Source: Tomitella fengzijianii (GTDB taxonomy: Bacteria; Actinomycetota; Actinomycetes; Mycobacteriales; Mycobacteriaceae). From it: DNA of 64,000 bases. Where the stretch lies: assembly GCF_007559025.1 (NCBI RefSeq), contig NZ_CP041765.1:1174679-1238678 (forward strand). Direction: 5' to 3'. The position numbers and the translations under genes were made by a program. A model generated the notes under the pieces. It ran no database searches. It was given only the letters and a program-made list of their open reading frames with translations, and was not told the origin of the DNA. Shown one piece after another: positions 43,578 to 53,135 of the stretch (positions are counted from its first letter, which is position 1; each line of letters opens with the position of its first letter).

Positions 43578-44693
43578 TTGTCATCCTTCTTCTCCACCTC
43601 TTCCACCTCTAGCTCGTCGTCCGGGTCGGCCGGTTCAACGCTGGCCGAATTCGGGTGGGACGATGCGTTCGACCGCGCCTTCGCCGCGCATCGCTCCGCC
43701 GGTCTGGTGCCGGCCAGGATCGTGCGTGTGGACCGTGGTCAGTGCGACGTCGCCACCGAGTCCGGCCCGGTACGGGCAGGCTCCTCGGCGGTCGCCTCAC
43801 CGGATCCCGTCCATTCCCCGTGCACTGGCGACTGGGCCGCCCTGCGCACCGGCTCCGATCCGCAGCTGGTGGCCCTGTTGCCGCGCCGTAGCGCCATCGT
43901 GCGCTCCGGCGCCGACCGCTCCTCGCGCGGGCAGGCACTCGCTGCCAACATCGACACCGCGGTCGTCGCCGTCTCGCTCGCGGACCCGCTCAACCCGGGC
44001 CGGATCGAGCGGCTGCTCGCGTTGGCGTGGGACAGCGGCGCCCGGCCAGTGCTCGCCCTCACCAAGCAGGACCTTGCGGACCCGTCCGGCGCCGACGCCG
44101 TGCAGGCCGAGGTCGCCGCTCTGGCGCCGGGCGTGGACACCGTGGTCACCAGCGCCGCCACCGGTGTGGGCCTGGACGTCCTGACCGCGGTGGCGTACGG
44201 CACCACGGTGCTGCTCGGCCCCTCGGGCGCGGGCAAGTCCACGTTGGCCAACGCGCTACTCGGCGACGAAGTCCTGGCGACCGGCGCGGTGCGGGCCCAG
44301 GACGGCAAGGGTCGGCACACCACCGTTCACCGCGAACTCCTCCTGCTGCCCGGCGGGGGCGTCCTCATCGACACCCCGGGGCTGCGCGGGATCGGCCTGC
44401 AGGACGCCGCCGACGGTCTGGAGCAGGTCTTCGCCGAGATCGAGCAGCTCGCTCAGGAGTGCGCTTTCCGGGACTGCGGCCACGGCGCCGAGCCCGACTG
44501 CGCGGTCCAGCGGGCGATCCACACCGGTCAGCTGAGCGAACGCCGCCTGGACAGCTACCGCAAGCTGCTGCGCGAGAGCTCCTGGGCGGCCTCCCGCAGC
44601 GACGCCCGCATGCGGGCCGGCCGCACCGACCAGCAGAAATCCATCACCCGGCATCTGCGCGCGACCTATCGCTTCCGCGAGCGTCGGCAGTGA
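43578..44693 (+). CDS. ribosome small-subunit-dependent GTPase, RsgA/YjeQ-like (extra copy)
   Basis: A 371-residue circularly permuted GTPase. It has an N-terminal OB-like domain, G4 TKQD (162-165), G5 TSAA (191-194), G1 GPSGAGKS (214-221), the switch KGRHTTVHRE (244-253), G3 DTPG (265-268) and a zinc module C295, C300, H302, C308. RsgA checks 30S maturation; some relatives are recruited for drug tolerance. The TTG start gives an unusual Ser/Thr-rich first 20 residues. Mycobacteriales carry a housekeeping rsgA near aroA, so this copy, next to a Tn3 remnant and behind a leader peptide, is probably acquired. A GNAT gene follows. Confidence 0.85.
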   Translation: MSSFFSTSSTSSSSSGSAGSTLAEFGWDDAFDRAFAAHRSAGLVPARIVRVDRGQCDVATESGPVRAGSSAVASPDPVHSPCTGDWAALRTGSDPQLVALLPRRSAIVRSGADRSSRGQALAANIDTAVVAVSLADPLNPGRIERLLALAWDSGARPVLALTKQDLADPSGADAVQAEVAALAPGVDTVVTSAATGVGLDVLTAVAYGTTVLLGPSGAGKSTLANALLGDEVLATGAVRAQDGKGRHTTVHRELLLLPGGGVLIDTPGLRGIGLQDAADGLEQVFAEIEQLAQECAFRDCGHGAEPDCAVQRAIHTGQLSERRLDSYRKLLRESSWAASRSDARMRAGRTDQQKSITRHLRATYRFRERRQ

Positions 44694-44761
44694 CGGCGTA
44701 CGACCGTGCCACTCAGACCTCCACCCCTCTGTGCCTCTACGAAACGGACCGGCCTCTCCTC

Positions 44762-45277
44762 ATGAACAACCCCCTCACCTGGACCACCCGCCCCGAAACC
44801 GCCGACGACATCGCCGCGATCCGTGCGGTCAACCTCGCCGCGTTCCCGACCCCGCTGGAAGCCGACCTGGTCGAGGCCCTGCGCACCGACCCGGCCTGGA
44901 TTGACGGCCTCTCCCTGGTCGCACAGACCCCGGACGGCACCATCGCAGGCTTCGCGCTGCTGACCCGCTGCCACATCGACGACAGCCCCGCCCTCGTGCT
45001 GGGCCCGTGCGCGGTGCTTCCCGCCTACCAGAAGACGGGAGCAGGATCCGCCGCAGTCCGCGCGGCCCTCGACGCCGCCCGCGCCCAGGGCGAGAATCTC
45101 GTCACCTGCTTGGGGCACCCCGGCTACTACCCGCGCTTCGGGTTCACCCCGGCCTCACGCCACGGCATCCGCCCCACCTTCGAGGTGCCCGACGAGGCCA
45201 TGATGGTCCTCGCCCTGGATGTCAATGCTCCCGCCCCGAAGGGCACCATCCACTACCCGGCACCCTTCGGAGTCTGA
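44762..45277 (+). CDS. GNAT-family N-acetyltransferase (YhbS-like)
   Basis: A 171-residue acetyltransferase. Acetyl-CoA motif A is LGPCAVLPAYQKTGAGSAAVRAAL (Q/R-x-x-G-x-G/A variant QKTGAG), followed by LVTCLGHPGYYPRFGFTPAS, typical of YhbS-type proteins. A GTG at 44690 that overlaps the RsgA stop as GTGA would add 24 residues; ATG 44762 puts the start right at the domain. In either case it is in one operon with the RsgA-like gene. It could acetylate a small molecule, perhaps an antibiotic, or a protein; the substrate is unknown. Confidence 0.82.
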   Translation: MNNPLTWTTRPETADDIAAIRAVNLAAFPTPLEADLVEALRTDPAWIDGLSLVAQTPDGTIAGFALLTRCHIDDSPALVLGPCAVLPAYQKTGAGSAAVRAALDAARAQGENLVTCLGHPGYYPRFGFTPASRHGIRPTFEVPDEAMMVLALDVNAPAPKGTIHYPAPFGV

Positions 45278-45292
45278 CGGACCCGCATCCGG

Positions 45293-45324
45293 CCGGCCCA
45301 TCGCACACGACGGCGATGGGCCGG
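45293..45324 (+). terminator. hairpin terminator after the GNAT gene
   Basis: A 12-base-pair stem (CCGGCCCATCGC with its complement) and 8-base loop begin 15 bases after the stop. The remainder of the gap to 45637 has no recognisable gene. Confidence 0.65.
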
Positions 45325-45524
45325 TGCCGGCCGTGGCGTCCCGCGCGAGTCTCGGCACTCCACCTTCTCTCAAACAGTCCTTTGCGCGAGCAAGATCAAA
45401 CAGAACCCGACGGAGACCGCCGGGAAGCCGATCTCGTCGAATGCCACCCGCCCACGCGGGCGAGCAGCCGCGCCACCGCCCCGTTGCCATCGCCACCCGC
45501 AGTCCCCGCGACGAATGCTCGGTA

Positions 45525-45580
45525 TCGACATAGTAGGTAGTCCTAGTATATTCTCCATGTAGCGGAGGTCACACCTCCGC
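45525..45580 (+). promoter_or_regulatory. promoter and small palindrome of the mms operon
   Basis: TCGACA (45525-45530) and TATATT (45547-45552) are 16 bases apart in the only AT-rich stretch of the gap. They are followed by a GCGGAGGT-CAC-ACCTCCGC palindrome (45562-45580) that could be an operator or 5' hairpin. The mmsA start is 57 bases further on. Confidence 0.5.
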
Positions 45581-45637
45581 CCGGCAGCGTCGGCCGTGTT
45601 CGCCACGGCCGCATCGGGGAAGGCAGGGAACGGCATC

Positions 45638-47140
45638 ATGGTTCACGAACTCGCGCATTTCATCGGCGGACGTCGGGTGCCCGGCGCAAGCGGGGAGTTC
45701 GCCGACGTCTACAACCCGAGCGAGGGCGCGGTGCAGGCCCGGGTGCCGTTGGCGAGCGTCGACGAGGTGTCCGCAGCCGTCGGGGACGCCGCTGCGGCGC
45801 AGAAGGAGTGGGCGACGTGGAACCCACAGCGGCGCGCGCGGGTGATGATGAGGTTCGCGCAGCTGGTGCGCGACGATGCCGACGAGCTTGCGCGGCTGCT
45901 GGCCTCGGAGCACGGCAAGACCATCGCCGACGCCCACGGCGACGTGGCGCGCGGGCTCGACGTCGTCGAGTTCGCGATGGGTATCCCGCACCTGCTCAAG
46001 GGCGAGTACACCGAGGGTGCGGGCACCGGGATCGACGTCTATTCGGTGCGCCAGCCGCTCGGCGTGGTCGCCGGGATCACGCCGTTCAACTTCCCGGCCA
46101 TGATCCCGCTGTGGAAGGCCGCGCCGGCGATCGCCTGCGGCAACGCGTTCATCCTCAAGCCCTCGGAACGCGACCCCTCCGTGCCACTGCGGCTCGCTGA
46201 GCTGTTCATCGAGGCCGGGCTGCCCGCGGGGATCTTCAACGTGGTCAACGGCGACAAGGTGGCGGTGGACGCCATCCTGGAGGATCCGCGCGTCAAGGCG
46301 GTGGGCTTCGTCGGTTCGTCGGACATCGCCGAGTACATCTACTCCGGCGCGACCTCGCGGGGCAAGCGCGCACAGTGCTTCGGCGGCGCCAAGAACCACA
46401 TGATCATCATGCCGGACGCCGACCTCGACGACGTGGCCGACGCGCTGGTCGGCGCCGCCTACGGCTCTGCAGGTGAGCGCTGCATGGCGCTGTCCGTCGC
46501 GGTGCCCGTCGGCCAGGAGACCGCGGACCGGTTGCGGGAGAAGCTCATCGCCCGCATGGACAAGCTCCGGATCGGGGCATTCGACGATCCGGACGTGGAC
46601 TACGGCCCGCTCGTCAGCGCCGCCGCCGTCGACCGTGTGCGCGACTACATCCAGGCAGGGATCGACTCCGGCGCGGAGCTGGTGGTCGACGGTCGCGAGA
46701 TCACCGTCGCCGGGCACGAGAACGGCTTCTTCCTGGGCAGCACGCTGTTCGACAACGTCACCAAGGACATGTCGATCTACCGGGAGGAGATCTTCGGCCC
46801 GGTGCTGTGCATCGTCCGCGCGCACGACTACGAGGAGGCGCTGGATCTGCCGTCGAGCCACGAGTACGGCAACGGGGTGTCGATCTTCACCCGCGACGGC
46901 GACACCGCGCGCAACTTCGCGAGCCGCGTGGACACCGGCATGGTCGGCGTCAACGTGCCGATCCCGGTGCCGGTCGCTTACCACACCTTCGGCGGGTGGA
47001 AGCGCTCCGGATTCGGCGACCTCAATCAGCATGGGCCGGACTCCATCCGCTTCTACACCAAGACCAAGACGGTCACGCAGCGTTGGCAGACCGGCTTCAA
47101 GGAGAACGCCGACCACTTCGTGCTGCCGGTGATGGAATGA
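45638..47140 (+). CDS. mmsA: methylmalonate-semialdehyde dehydrogenase (acylating)
   Basis: A 500-residue CoA-acylating aldehyde dehydrogenase. It has [42 protein letters not shown], catalytic Cys282 in [10 protein letters not shown], and the C-terminal [18 protein letters not shown]. It converts methylmalonate semialdehyde to propionyl-CoA in valine (and myo-inositol or thymine) catabolism. ATG 45638 gives the usual family length; the frame extends 14 codons upstream without a better start. It leads the operon mmsA, acyl-CoA dehydrogenase, mmsB, enoyl-CoA hydratase, with an ATGA overlap to the next gene. The mycobacterial Rv0753c-Rv0751c cluster has the same order. Confidence 0.92.
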   Translation: MVHELAHFIGGRRVPGASGEFADVYNPSEGAVQARVPLASVDEVSAAVGDAAAAQKEWATWNPQRRARVMMRFAQLVRDDADELARLLASEHGKTIADAHGDVARGLDVVEFAMGIPHLLKGEYTEGAGTGIDVYSVRQPLGVVAGITPFNFPAMIPLWKAAPAIACGNAFILKPSERDPSVPLRLAELFIEAGLPAGIFNVVNGDKVAVDAILEDPRVKAVGFVGSSDIAEYIYSGATSRGKRAQCFGGAKNHMIIMPDADLDDVADALVGAAYGSAGERCMALSVAVPVGQETADRLREKLIARMDKLRIGAFDDPDVDYGPLVSAAAVDRVRDYIQAGIDSGAELVVDGREITVAGHENGFFLGSTLFDNVTKDMSIYREEIFGPVLCIVRAHDYEEALDLPSSHEYGNGVSIFTRDGDTARNFASRVDTGMVGVNVPIPVPVAYHTFGGWKRSGFGDLNQHGPDSIRFYTKTKTVTQRWQTGFKENADHFVLPVME

Positions 47141-48300
47141 CGGTGCAGTCGGCGCCGGCGGCGGGTGTGTTCGCGCTCAGCGAGGACGAACGCGCGATCA
47201 TCGACACCGCACGGGATTTCGCATCCGGAAACGTCGCGCCGCATGCCCTGGACTGGGACCGCGACAAGCACTTCCCGGTGGATGTCATGCGCACGGGCGC
47301 CGCGATGGGCCTCGGCGGCATCTACGTCCGTGAGGACGTGGGCGGTTCCGGCCTGCGGCGGGTCGATGCGGCGCGCATCTTCACCGAGATCGCGGCCGCG
47401 TGCCCCGCCACCGCGGGCTTCATCTCAATCCACAACATGGTGGCGTGGATGATCGACTCCTACGGGAACGACGAGCAGCGCCGGCGTTGGCTGCCGGGGC
47501 TCTGTGCGATGGACCTGCTGGGCAGCTACTGCCTCACCGAACCGGGTGCCGGTTCCGACGCGGCGGCGCTGCGCACGCGTGCGGTGCGCGAGGGCGATCA
47601 CTACGTCCTCGACGGCGTGAAACAGTTCATCTCCGGTGCGGGGGTCTCCGACGTCTACATCGTCATGGCCCGCACCGGGGAGGCCGGGCCGCGGGGGATC
47701 TCCGCCTTCGTCGTCGAGAAGGGCGCAGACGGGCTGAGCTTCGGCGCGAACGAGGCCAAGATGGGGTGGAACTGCCAGCCCACCCGGCAGGTCATCCTGG
47801 AGGGCGTCCGCGTTCCGGCGGCGAGCCTCCTGGGCGGAGAGGGCGCGGGCTTCGCCATCGCGATGAACGGGCTCAACGGCGGGCGCATCAACATCGCGGC
47901 CTGCTCGCTCGGCGGCGCCCGGGCGGCGTTCGAGAAGTCCGCCGCGTACCTGCGCGAGCGCGAGGCCTTCGGTGCGCTGCTCAGCGGCTCGCCGGTGTTG
48001 CAGGCCGAGCTTGCCGACATGGCCACCGGCCTCGAAGCGGCCCGGCTGATGCTGTGGCGCGCAGCGGACGCGCTCGATCACGACGCGCCGGACAAGGTGA
48101 CTCTGTGCGCGATGGCCAAGAGGTACGTGACCGACACGGGCTTCGAGATCGCGAACAAGGCGCTGCAGCTGCACGGCGGCTACGGCTATCTGAGCGAGTA
48201 CGGGCTGGAGAAGATCGTGCGCGACCTGCGCGTACATCAGATTCTGGAGGGAACCAACGAGATCATGCGGATGATCGTCGGCAGGACGGTGGCGTCGTGA
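47137..48300 (+). CDS. fadE9: acyl-CoA dehydrogenase, isobutyryl-CoA type (FadE9)
   Basis: A 387-residue flavoprotein with [71 protein letters not shown] and the EGTNEIMRMI end. Placed between mmsA and mmsB, as FadE9 is in mycobacteria, it should oxidise isobutyryl-CoA to methacrylyl-CoA in valine breakdown. The ATG overlaps the mmsA stop (ATGA). A 55-base spacer follows before mmsB. Confidence 0.88.
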   Translation: MTVQSAPAAGVFALSEDERAIIDTARDFASGNVAPHALDWDRDKHFPVDVMRTGAAMGLGGIYVREDVGGSGLRRVDAARIFTEIAAACPATAGFISIHNMVAWMIDSYGNDEQRRRWLPGLCAMDLLGSYCLTEPGAGSDAAALRTRAVREGDHYVLDGVKQFISGAGVSDVYIVMARTGEAGPRGISAFVVEKGADGLSFGANEAKMGWNCQPTRQVILEGVRVPAASLLGGEGAGFAIAMNGLNGGRINIAACSLGGARAAFEKSAAYLREREAFGALLSGSPVLQAELADMATGLEAARLMLWRAADALDHDAPDKVTLCAMAKRYVTDTGFEIANKALQLHGGYGYLSEYGLEKIVRDLRVHQILEGTNEIMRMIVGRTVAS

Positions 48301-48355
48301 CCGTGGGCGGCGACCCCTCACCCGCGGCCGTGCGCGCCGCTGAAAGGACTGACTC

Positions 48356-49249
48356 GTGAGCACAATCGCATTTCTGGGCCTGGGGCACATGGGCGGCCCC
48401 ATGGCGGCCAACCTCGTGCAGGCCGGCCACACCGTCCGCGGCTTCGACCCGGTGCCCGCCGCGCAGGAGGCGGCCGCGTCCGCGGGAGTGGGGATGGAGT
48501 CCGCCGCGGCCGACGCGGTCGCCGGTGCGGACATCGTGATCACCATGCTGCCCAACGGGGCTCTGGTGCTGGAGCTGTACGCCGAGATCCTTCCGGCGGC
48601 CGGGCCCGGGACTCTGTTCATCGACAGCTCCACGATCGACGTGGCCGACGCGCGGAATGCGCACGACCAGGCGGTGGCCGCAGGACACGCCATGATCGAC
48701 GCGCCGGTGTCCGGCGGCGTGGTGGGCGCCGAGGCGGGCACGCTCGCGTTCATGGTCGGCGGTGACGAGGCCACGTTCGAGCGCGCCAAGCCGGTTCTGG
48801 AGGACATGGGCCGCAAGATCGTGCATTGCGGCGCGCCCGGCAACGGCCAGGCGGCGAAGCTGTGCAACAACATGATCCTCGCGATCTCCATGGACGCGGT
48901 CAGCGAGGCTTTCGTCCTGGGCGAGGCACTGGGGCTGTCGCATCAGGCGCTGTACGACGTCGCGTCCAACGCGTCCGGCCAATGCTGGGCGCTCACGACG
49001 AACTGCCCTGTGCCCGGCCCGGTGCCGGGAAGCCCCGCCAACCGCGACTACGAGGCGGGTTTCGCGGTGGGACTCATGGCCAAGGACCTGGGGCTGGCGG
49101 CGAACGCGCTGCGCGAGCACGGCGTCGCGGGGGAGCTGGGCCTGCGCATGGCCGAGCGCTACGCGGAGATGCGCGACGCGGGCCGCGCCGCCAACGACTT
49201 CTCCGACATCATCAACGACATCCGGGACAAGTCCAGGAAGGGAAACTGA
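48356..49249 (+). CDS. mmsB: 3-hydroxyisobutyrate dehydrogenase
   Basis: A 297-residue NAD-dependent beta-hydroxyacid dehydrogenase. The Rossmann motif [15 protein letters not shown] is N-terminal, with the substrate signature [36 protein letters not shown] containing the catalytic Lys, and KDLGLA. It oxidises 3-hydroxyisobutyrate to methylmalonate semialdehyde, feeding MmsA. The GTG start (48356) is preceded by GAAAGGA. Four bases separate it from the enoyl-CoA hydratase gene. Confidence 0.92.
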   Translation: MSTIAFLGLGHMGGPMAANLVQAGHTVRGFDPVPAAQEAAASAGVGMESAAADAVAGADIVITMLPNGALVLELYAEILPAAGPGTLFIDSSTIDVADARNAHDQAVAAGHAMIDAPVSGGVVGAEAGTLAFMVGGDEATFERAKPVLEDMGRKIVHCGAPGNGQAAKLCNNMILAISMDAVSEAFVLGEALGLSHQALYDVASNASGQCWALTTNCPVPGPVPGSPANRDYEAGFAVGLMAKDLGLAANALREHGVAGELGLRMAERYAEMRDAGRAANDFSDIINDIRDKSRKGN

Positions 49250-49253
49250 ACCA

Positions 49254-50030
49254 GTGGGCGATTACGAGACCATCCTCCTCGACCGCAGCGGCCGCGTCGG
49301 TCTGATCACGCTGAACCGGCCGAAGGCCCTCAACGCGCTCAACTCCGCGGTCATGCGCGAGGTGATCGACGCGGTGGCGGGTCTGGACGCGGACCCGGGC
49401 ATCGGCGCGATCGTCGTCACCGGATCGGAGAAGGCCTTCGCGGCGGGTGCGGACATCAAGGAGATGGCGGACCTGGGCTTCGCCGACGTGCACGGCAGGG
49501 AGACCTTCTCCGGGTGGGACGCGCTGACGCGGGCGCGCACCCCGATCATCGCGGCCGTCGCCGGCTACGCGCTGGGCGGCGGGTGCGAGCTGGCGATGAT
49601 GTGCGACATGATCATCGCCGCCGACACCGCGAAGTTCGGCCAGCCGGAGATCACCCTCGGCGTCATCCCCGGCATGGGCGGCTCGCAGCGGCTGACCCGC
49701 GCCGTCGGCAAGGCGAAGGCGATGGACCTGTGCCTGACGGGGCGGCAGATGGGCGCCGACGAGGCGGAGCGCGCCGGCCTGGTGGCGCGCGTGGTGCCGG
49801 CGGCCGAGTTGCTCGACACCGCGATGGCGGCGGCGGGCACGATTGCGGGCATGGCGAAGACGACGGCGATCATGGCGAAGGACGCGGTGAACGCGGCCTT
49901 CGAGACCACCCTGGCGGAGGGGGTGAAGACCGAACGCCGGATCTTCTACTCCACCTTCGCGACCGACGATCAGACGGAGGGGATGGCCGCGTTCATCGCC
50001 AAGCGCAAGCCGGAGTTCAACAAGAGCTGA
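49254..50030 (+). CDS. enoyl-CoA hydratase (crotonase family)
   Basis: A 258-residue crotonase. The oxyanion-hole segments are [11 protein letters not shown] and [15 protein letters not shown]. Catalytic glutamates are in [18 protein letters not shown]. It matches short-chain EchA8-type hydratases. In this operon it most likely hydrates methacrylyl-CoA to 3-hydroxyisobutyryl-CoA. A separate 3-hydroxyisobutyryl-CoA hydrolase is not seen, so that step must be elsewhere. GTG 49254 follows the mmsB stop by four bases. It is convergent with the carbonic anhydrase gene 30 bases away, and no terminator hairpin is evident there. Confidence 0.87.
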   Translation: MGDYETILLDRSGRVGLITLNRPKALNALNSAVMREVIDAVAGLDADPGIGAIVVTGSEKAFAAGADIKEMADLGFADVHGRETFSGWDALTRARTPIIAAVAGYALGGGCELAMMCDMIIAADTAKFGQPEITLGVIPGMGGSQRLTRAVGKAKAMDLCLTGRQMGADEAERAGLVARVVPAAELLDTAMAAAGTIAGMAKTTAIMAKDAVNAAFETTLAEGVKTERRIFYSTFATDDQTEGMAAFIAKRKPEFNKS

Positions 50031-50060
50031 GCCAGTAGCCGGCACCCGGCCCGGTCGTCA

Positions 50061-50585
50061 TCATTCACCGGCGGGGAGGGCGCCGTCGGCGTGGCGCCGG
50101 GCCAGGTCGCGGTAGGTGCGGGGGTTGTTGTCCACCCACCAGACGGCGCTGCCGCTGAGCGGCCCGCGCACCGTCGCCGGTGTGCCCGTGGCGACGGTTT
50201 CCGCGGGGATCCGTGTGCCGGGCGTGACGACGGCGCCCGCGGCGACCAGCGCCCGGTCGCCGATCACGGCCCCGTCCTGCACCACCGCGCCGTTGCCGAT
50301 GAGCGCCTGCGCGCCGACCTCGGCGCCGTGCACCACGCACGAGTGGCCGACGGTGGCGCCCGGGCCGATCACCGTGGCCTCCTCGCCTCCGTGCACCACC
50401 GAGCAGTCCTGCACGTTCGCGCCGGCCCGCACGATGATCGGGCCGAAGTCGGCGCGCAGTACGGCGTTGTACCAGACGGATGCACCCTCCTCGACGTGCA
50501 CGTCGCCGACGAGCGTGGCGGTGGGGGCGATCCACGCGCCGGGATGGACCTCGGGCGAGGCGCCCTCGAAGCTGAACAGCGGCAT
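50061..50585 (-). CDS. gamma-carbonic anhydrase-like hexapeptide protein
   Basis: A 174-residue left-handed beta-helix protein (repeats such as GPGATVG, GAEVGAQALIGNGAVV, GDRALVAAGAVV). The candidate zinc histidines are in VVHGGEE and VGHSCVVHG, arranged as in CamH/YrdA-type gamma-carbonic anhydrases. It may hydrate CO2 or act as a metal-binding trimer. ATG 50585 begins directly at MPLFSFEG, the normal family start; the longer open frame upstream lacks support. It stands alone. Confidence 0.85.
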   Translation of the reverse strand: MPLFSFEGASPEVHPGAWIAPTATLVGDVHVEEGASVWYNAVLRADFGPIIVRAGANVQDCSVVHGGEEATVIGPGATVGHSCVVHGAEVGAQALIGNGAVVQDGAVIGDRALVAAGAVVTPGTRIPAETVATGTPATVRGPLSGSAVWWVDNNPRTYRDLARRHADGALPAGE

Positions 50586-50764
50586 GTGCGGAATGTAGCG
50601 CGTCCGCCGCGGATCGGCACGGACCCTGCCGCGGCGACGACCCTGCCGCGGCGACGACCCTGCTCCGGCGGCGCGCGGATTGCGGTGGGAAAGCCGGTTC
50701 ACGGCTGCCGCGCAGCGCGGCGGGGCTACTGTGACGATACTGTTCCGCAGCCGGCGAGGTGGCC

Positions 50765-51211
50765 ATGTCGAGAGCGCAGCATCCAGCCCTGGTGCGCGGC
50801 GCCGTCTGCGCGGCGGTCGCGGCGTCGGCGGCGGCTCTCGCCGTGGCCGCGGCGGCCAACGCCGCGGCGACGCCGCCGTCCGGTGTCATTCCTGTGCCCC
50901 TCGGCACGGTGAATATCGGCGGCACCGATCTCACCGCGCGCGTCATCGTGTTCTCTCCGAGCGGCACGACGGGGTGGCACACGCACGACGGCGATGTGCC
51001 CGGGATCGTCACCGGCGGATTCATCACCCGCACGCTCGAGGATTGCTCCGTCTACACGGCCGGCCCCGGCGACCCGATGTCCGGCGGTGGCGCCGCGCAC
51101 GTCGGCGCCAACACCGGCGACACCACTGCGTTCCTGTGGAGCCTGTACATCGACCAGGCCGGGGATCCCCCGGCGATCGACGCGCCTGCGGCGGACTGCC
51201 CGGGGCGATAG
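50765..51211 (+). CDS. secreted cupin-domain protein
   Basis: A 148-residue protein with an Ala-rich signal peptide (about 1-37, cleavage near ANAAA) and no lipobox, so probably released or wall-associated. The rest is a single small cupin barrel: GWHTHDGDVPGIVTGG carries the metal histidines, and two cysteines (in EDCSVY and ADCPGR) could form a disulphide. GAGG lies 6 bases before ATG 50765. Function is unknown. It precedes a secreted glycosidase by 82 bases, possibly on the same transcript. Confidence 0.72.
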   Translation: MSRAQHPALVRGAVCAAVAASAAALAVAAAANAAATPPSGVIPVPLGTVNIGGTDLTARVIVFSPSGTTGWHTHDGDVPGIVTGGFITRTLEDCSVYTAGPGDPMSGGGAAHVGANTGDTTAFLWSLYIDQAGDPPAIDAPAADCPGR

Positions 51212-51293
51212 CACGGAGCCGGCCCCCGGAGCCGTAGCCGCAGGGTTCCGCGGAACCGCGCCGAACGCTCGTCCAGGGTGCTAGCTTCCAGGC

Positions 51294-52595
51294 ATGCTGA
51301 AGCGGGTTGCAGTGCGGGTGGCCGGTGCGGCGGTGATGCTCGTCGGGCTCATCGCGGTGCCGCAGAACATCGCCGCGGCGGAGGGCGTCCCGGCGATGGG
51401 CGACGACTTCCACTGGGGCGTGGCGATGTCGGAGTTCCAGTCCGGCGGATTCTTCCCGGACAGCAACTGGACGCGGTACGCGCAGGAATCGGCCGATCCG
51501 TACTTGAACTCCGTCGATTTCCGCCACCTCTACCGCGAGGACATTCAGCTCGCGGCGGAGATGGGCGTGAACACCTTCCGGCTGTCGATCGAGTGGGCAC
51601 GCCTGGAGCCGGCGCCGGGGCGGTGGGATGAGAAGGCCTTCGAGTACTACGACGACGTGCTGCGCGCGATCGTCGACGCGGGCATGCGCCCGATGCTCAC
51701 GCTCGATCACTGGGTGTATCCGGGCTGGGTGGCGGACCGGGGCGGCTGGGCGAATCCGGACATCGTCGACCAATGGCTCACGAACGCCCGCAAGGTGGTG
51801 GACCGCTACGCGCATCTCGATCCCCTGTGGGTCACCTTCAACGAGGGCACCGCCTACGTGATGCAGGAGGTCAAGCACGGCGGGCTGTCGCCGGTGGACG
51901 TCCCCGTCATGTTCGACCGCATGGCGCAGGCGCACCGATCCATTTACGACTACATCCACGCCGTTCAGCCCGGCGCCATGGTCACCACCAACGCGTCGTA
52001 CATCCCCACGGTCGAGCCGGTGATGGACGCGCAGCTCATCGACAAGGTGGCGGGCCGGCTCGACTTCGTCGGCATCGACTACTACTACGGCGTGTCGCCC
52101 GCCAACCCGACGGCGGTCTACGCGCTGCTCGACGAGCACTGGAAGGCCACCCTGGAGCCCGAGGGGATCTACTACGCGCTGCGGTATTACGCACGCAAGT
52201 TCCCGGGCAAGCCGCTCTACATCGTGGAGAACGGGATGCCCACCGACAACGGAGCGCCGCGCGAGGACGGTCAGACGCGCGCCGCGGCGCTGCGCGACGA
52301 CGTCTACTGGATCCAGCGCGCCAAAGCCGACGGGATGAACGTGATCGGCTACAACTACTGGTCGCTGACCGACAACTACGAATGGGGCACCTACGCGCCC
52401 CGATTCGGGCTGTACACCGTCGACGTGCTCACCGATCCGACGCTGACCCGGCGCCCCACCGACGGTGTGGACGCCTACCGGCAGATCATCAGCACCGGCG
52501 GAGTGCCGGACGCCTACGTGCCCAGCCGCGCCCCGGCGGGGTGCTCGCTGGTGGACGCGCCGTCGAGCTGCCTGGACCCCGTGACGGTGGACTAG
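51294..52595 (+). CDS. secreted glycoside hydrolase family 1 protein
   Basis: A 433-residue GH1 enzyme with an N-terminal signal peptide (about 1-29, cleavage after AAA). The acid/base is Glu184 in TFNEG and the nucleophile Glu312 in IVENGMP. NYWSLTDNYEWGTYAPRFGLY forms the typical C-terminal aglycone loop. The conserved Pro after the acid/base Glu (TFNEP) is Gly here, as in some divergent GH1 members. Secretion is unusual for bacterial GH1, which are mostly cytoplasmic. Two C-terminal cysteines may form a disulphide. It likely releases sugars from beta-glycosides or glycolipids outside the cell. Confidence 0.85.
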   Translation: MLKRVAVRVAGAAVMLVGLIAVPQNIAAAEGVPAMGDDFHWGVAMSEFQSGGFFPDSNWTRYAQESADPYLNSVDFRHLYREDIQLAAEMGVNTFRLSIEWARLEPAPGRWDEKAFEYYDDVLRAIVDAGMRPMLTLDHWVYPGWVADRGGWANPDIVDQWLTNARKVVDRYAHLDPLWVTFNEGTAYVMQEVKHGGLSPVDVPVMFDRMAQAHRSIYDYIHAVQPGAMVTTNASYIPTVEPVMDAQLIDKVAGRLDFVGIDYYYGVSPANPTAVYALLDEHWKATLEPEGIYYALRYYARKFPGKPLYIVENGMPTDNGAPREDGQTRAAALRDDVYWIQRAKADGMNVIGYNYWSLTDNYEWGTYAPRFGLYTVDVLTDPTLTRRPTDGVDAYRQIISTGGVPDAYVPSRAPAGCSLVDAPSSCLDPVTVD

Positions 52596-52643
52596 CGGCA
52601 CGGGACCGACGATTCGGGGACTGACGGCACCTGGAACGGCGGA

Positions 52644-53084
52644 TCAGTCGGCGTCCACGCGGATCATCGTCGCGACCATCGTGGCGCAGTGCGTCTCGCT
52701 CGCACCCGCCACGCCGAAAACGTCGGCCTGGCACACGGTGATGGTGCGGCCGGAGCGGACGACGCGGCCGCGGGCGACGATCCGGTCTCCGCGTGCGGGC
52801 GCGAGCAGGTTGGTCTTGAACTCGACGGAGAGCACCTCCGAGCCTGGGGCCATCAGCGTCAGCGCCGCGTAGCCGCACGCGGTGTCGGCCACTGCCGTCG
52901 TCACGCCGGCGTGGACGTATCCGGCCTGCTGGGTGAGCGCGTCGGCGAACGGCACAGCGATGTCGACCCGCCCGGGTTCCACGCGTTCGAGTAGCGCCCC
53001 ATAGGTGGTCATCAGGCCCTGCCGCGCGAACGAGTCGCGGACGGTCTGCTCGAACCCGGGATTGCGCACCACATGTTCCGGCAT
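52644..53084 (-). CDS. PaaI-family hot-dog thioesterase
   Basis: A 146-residue acyl-CoA thioesterase-like protein with QAGYVHAGVTTAVADTACGYAAL (catalytic HAG-type motif) and SVEFKTNLLAPARGDRI. It is a single gene, convergent with GH1 and divergent from the metallo-beta-lactamase gene by 51 bases. It is shorter than the thioesterase at 29317 and not closely related. It should hydrolyse small aromatic or aliphatic acyl-CoAs in the cytoplasm. Confidence 0.85.
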   Translation of the reverse strand: MPEHVVRNPGFEQTVRDSFARQGLMTTYGALLERVEPGRVDIAVPFADALTQQAGYVHAGVTTAVADTACGYAALTLMAPGSEVLSVEFKTNLLAPARGDRIVARGRVVRSGRTITVCQADVFGVAGASETHCATMVATMIRVDAD

Positions 53085-53135
53085 CTCGACAGATTGTCAT
53101 ACCGGCAGGCGCCACCGGGTGGCACCATCGGTTCC

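Noticed and set aside
45569-47116. 515-codon minus-strand frame opposite mmsA
   Set aside because: A mirror frame of a highly conserved dehydrogenase, with no recognisable domain.
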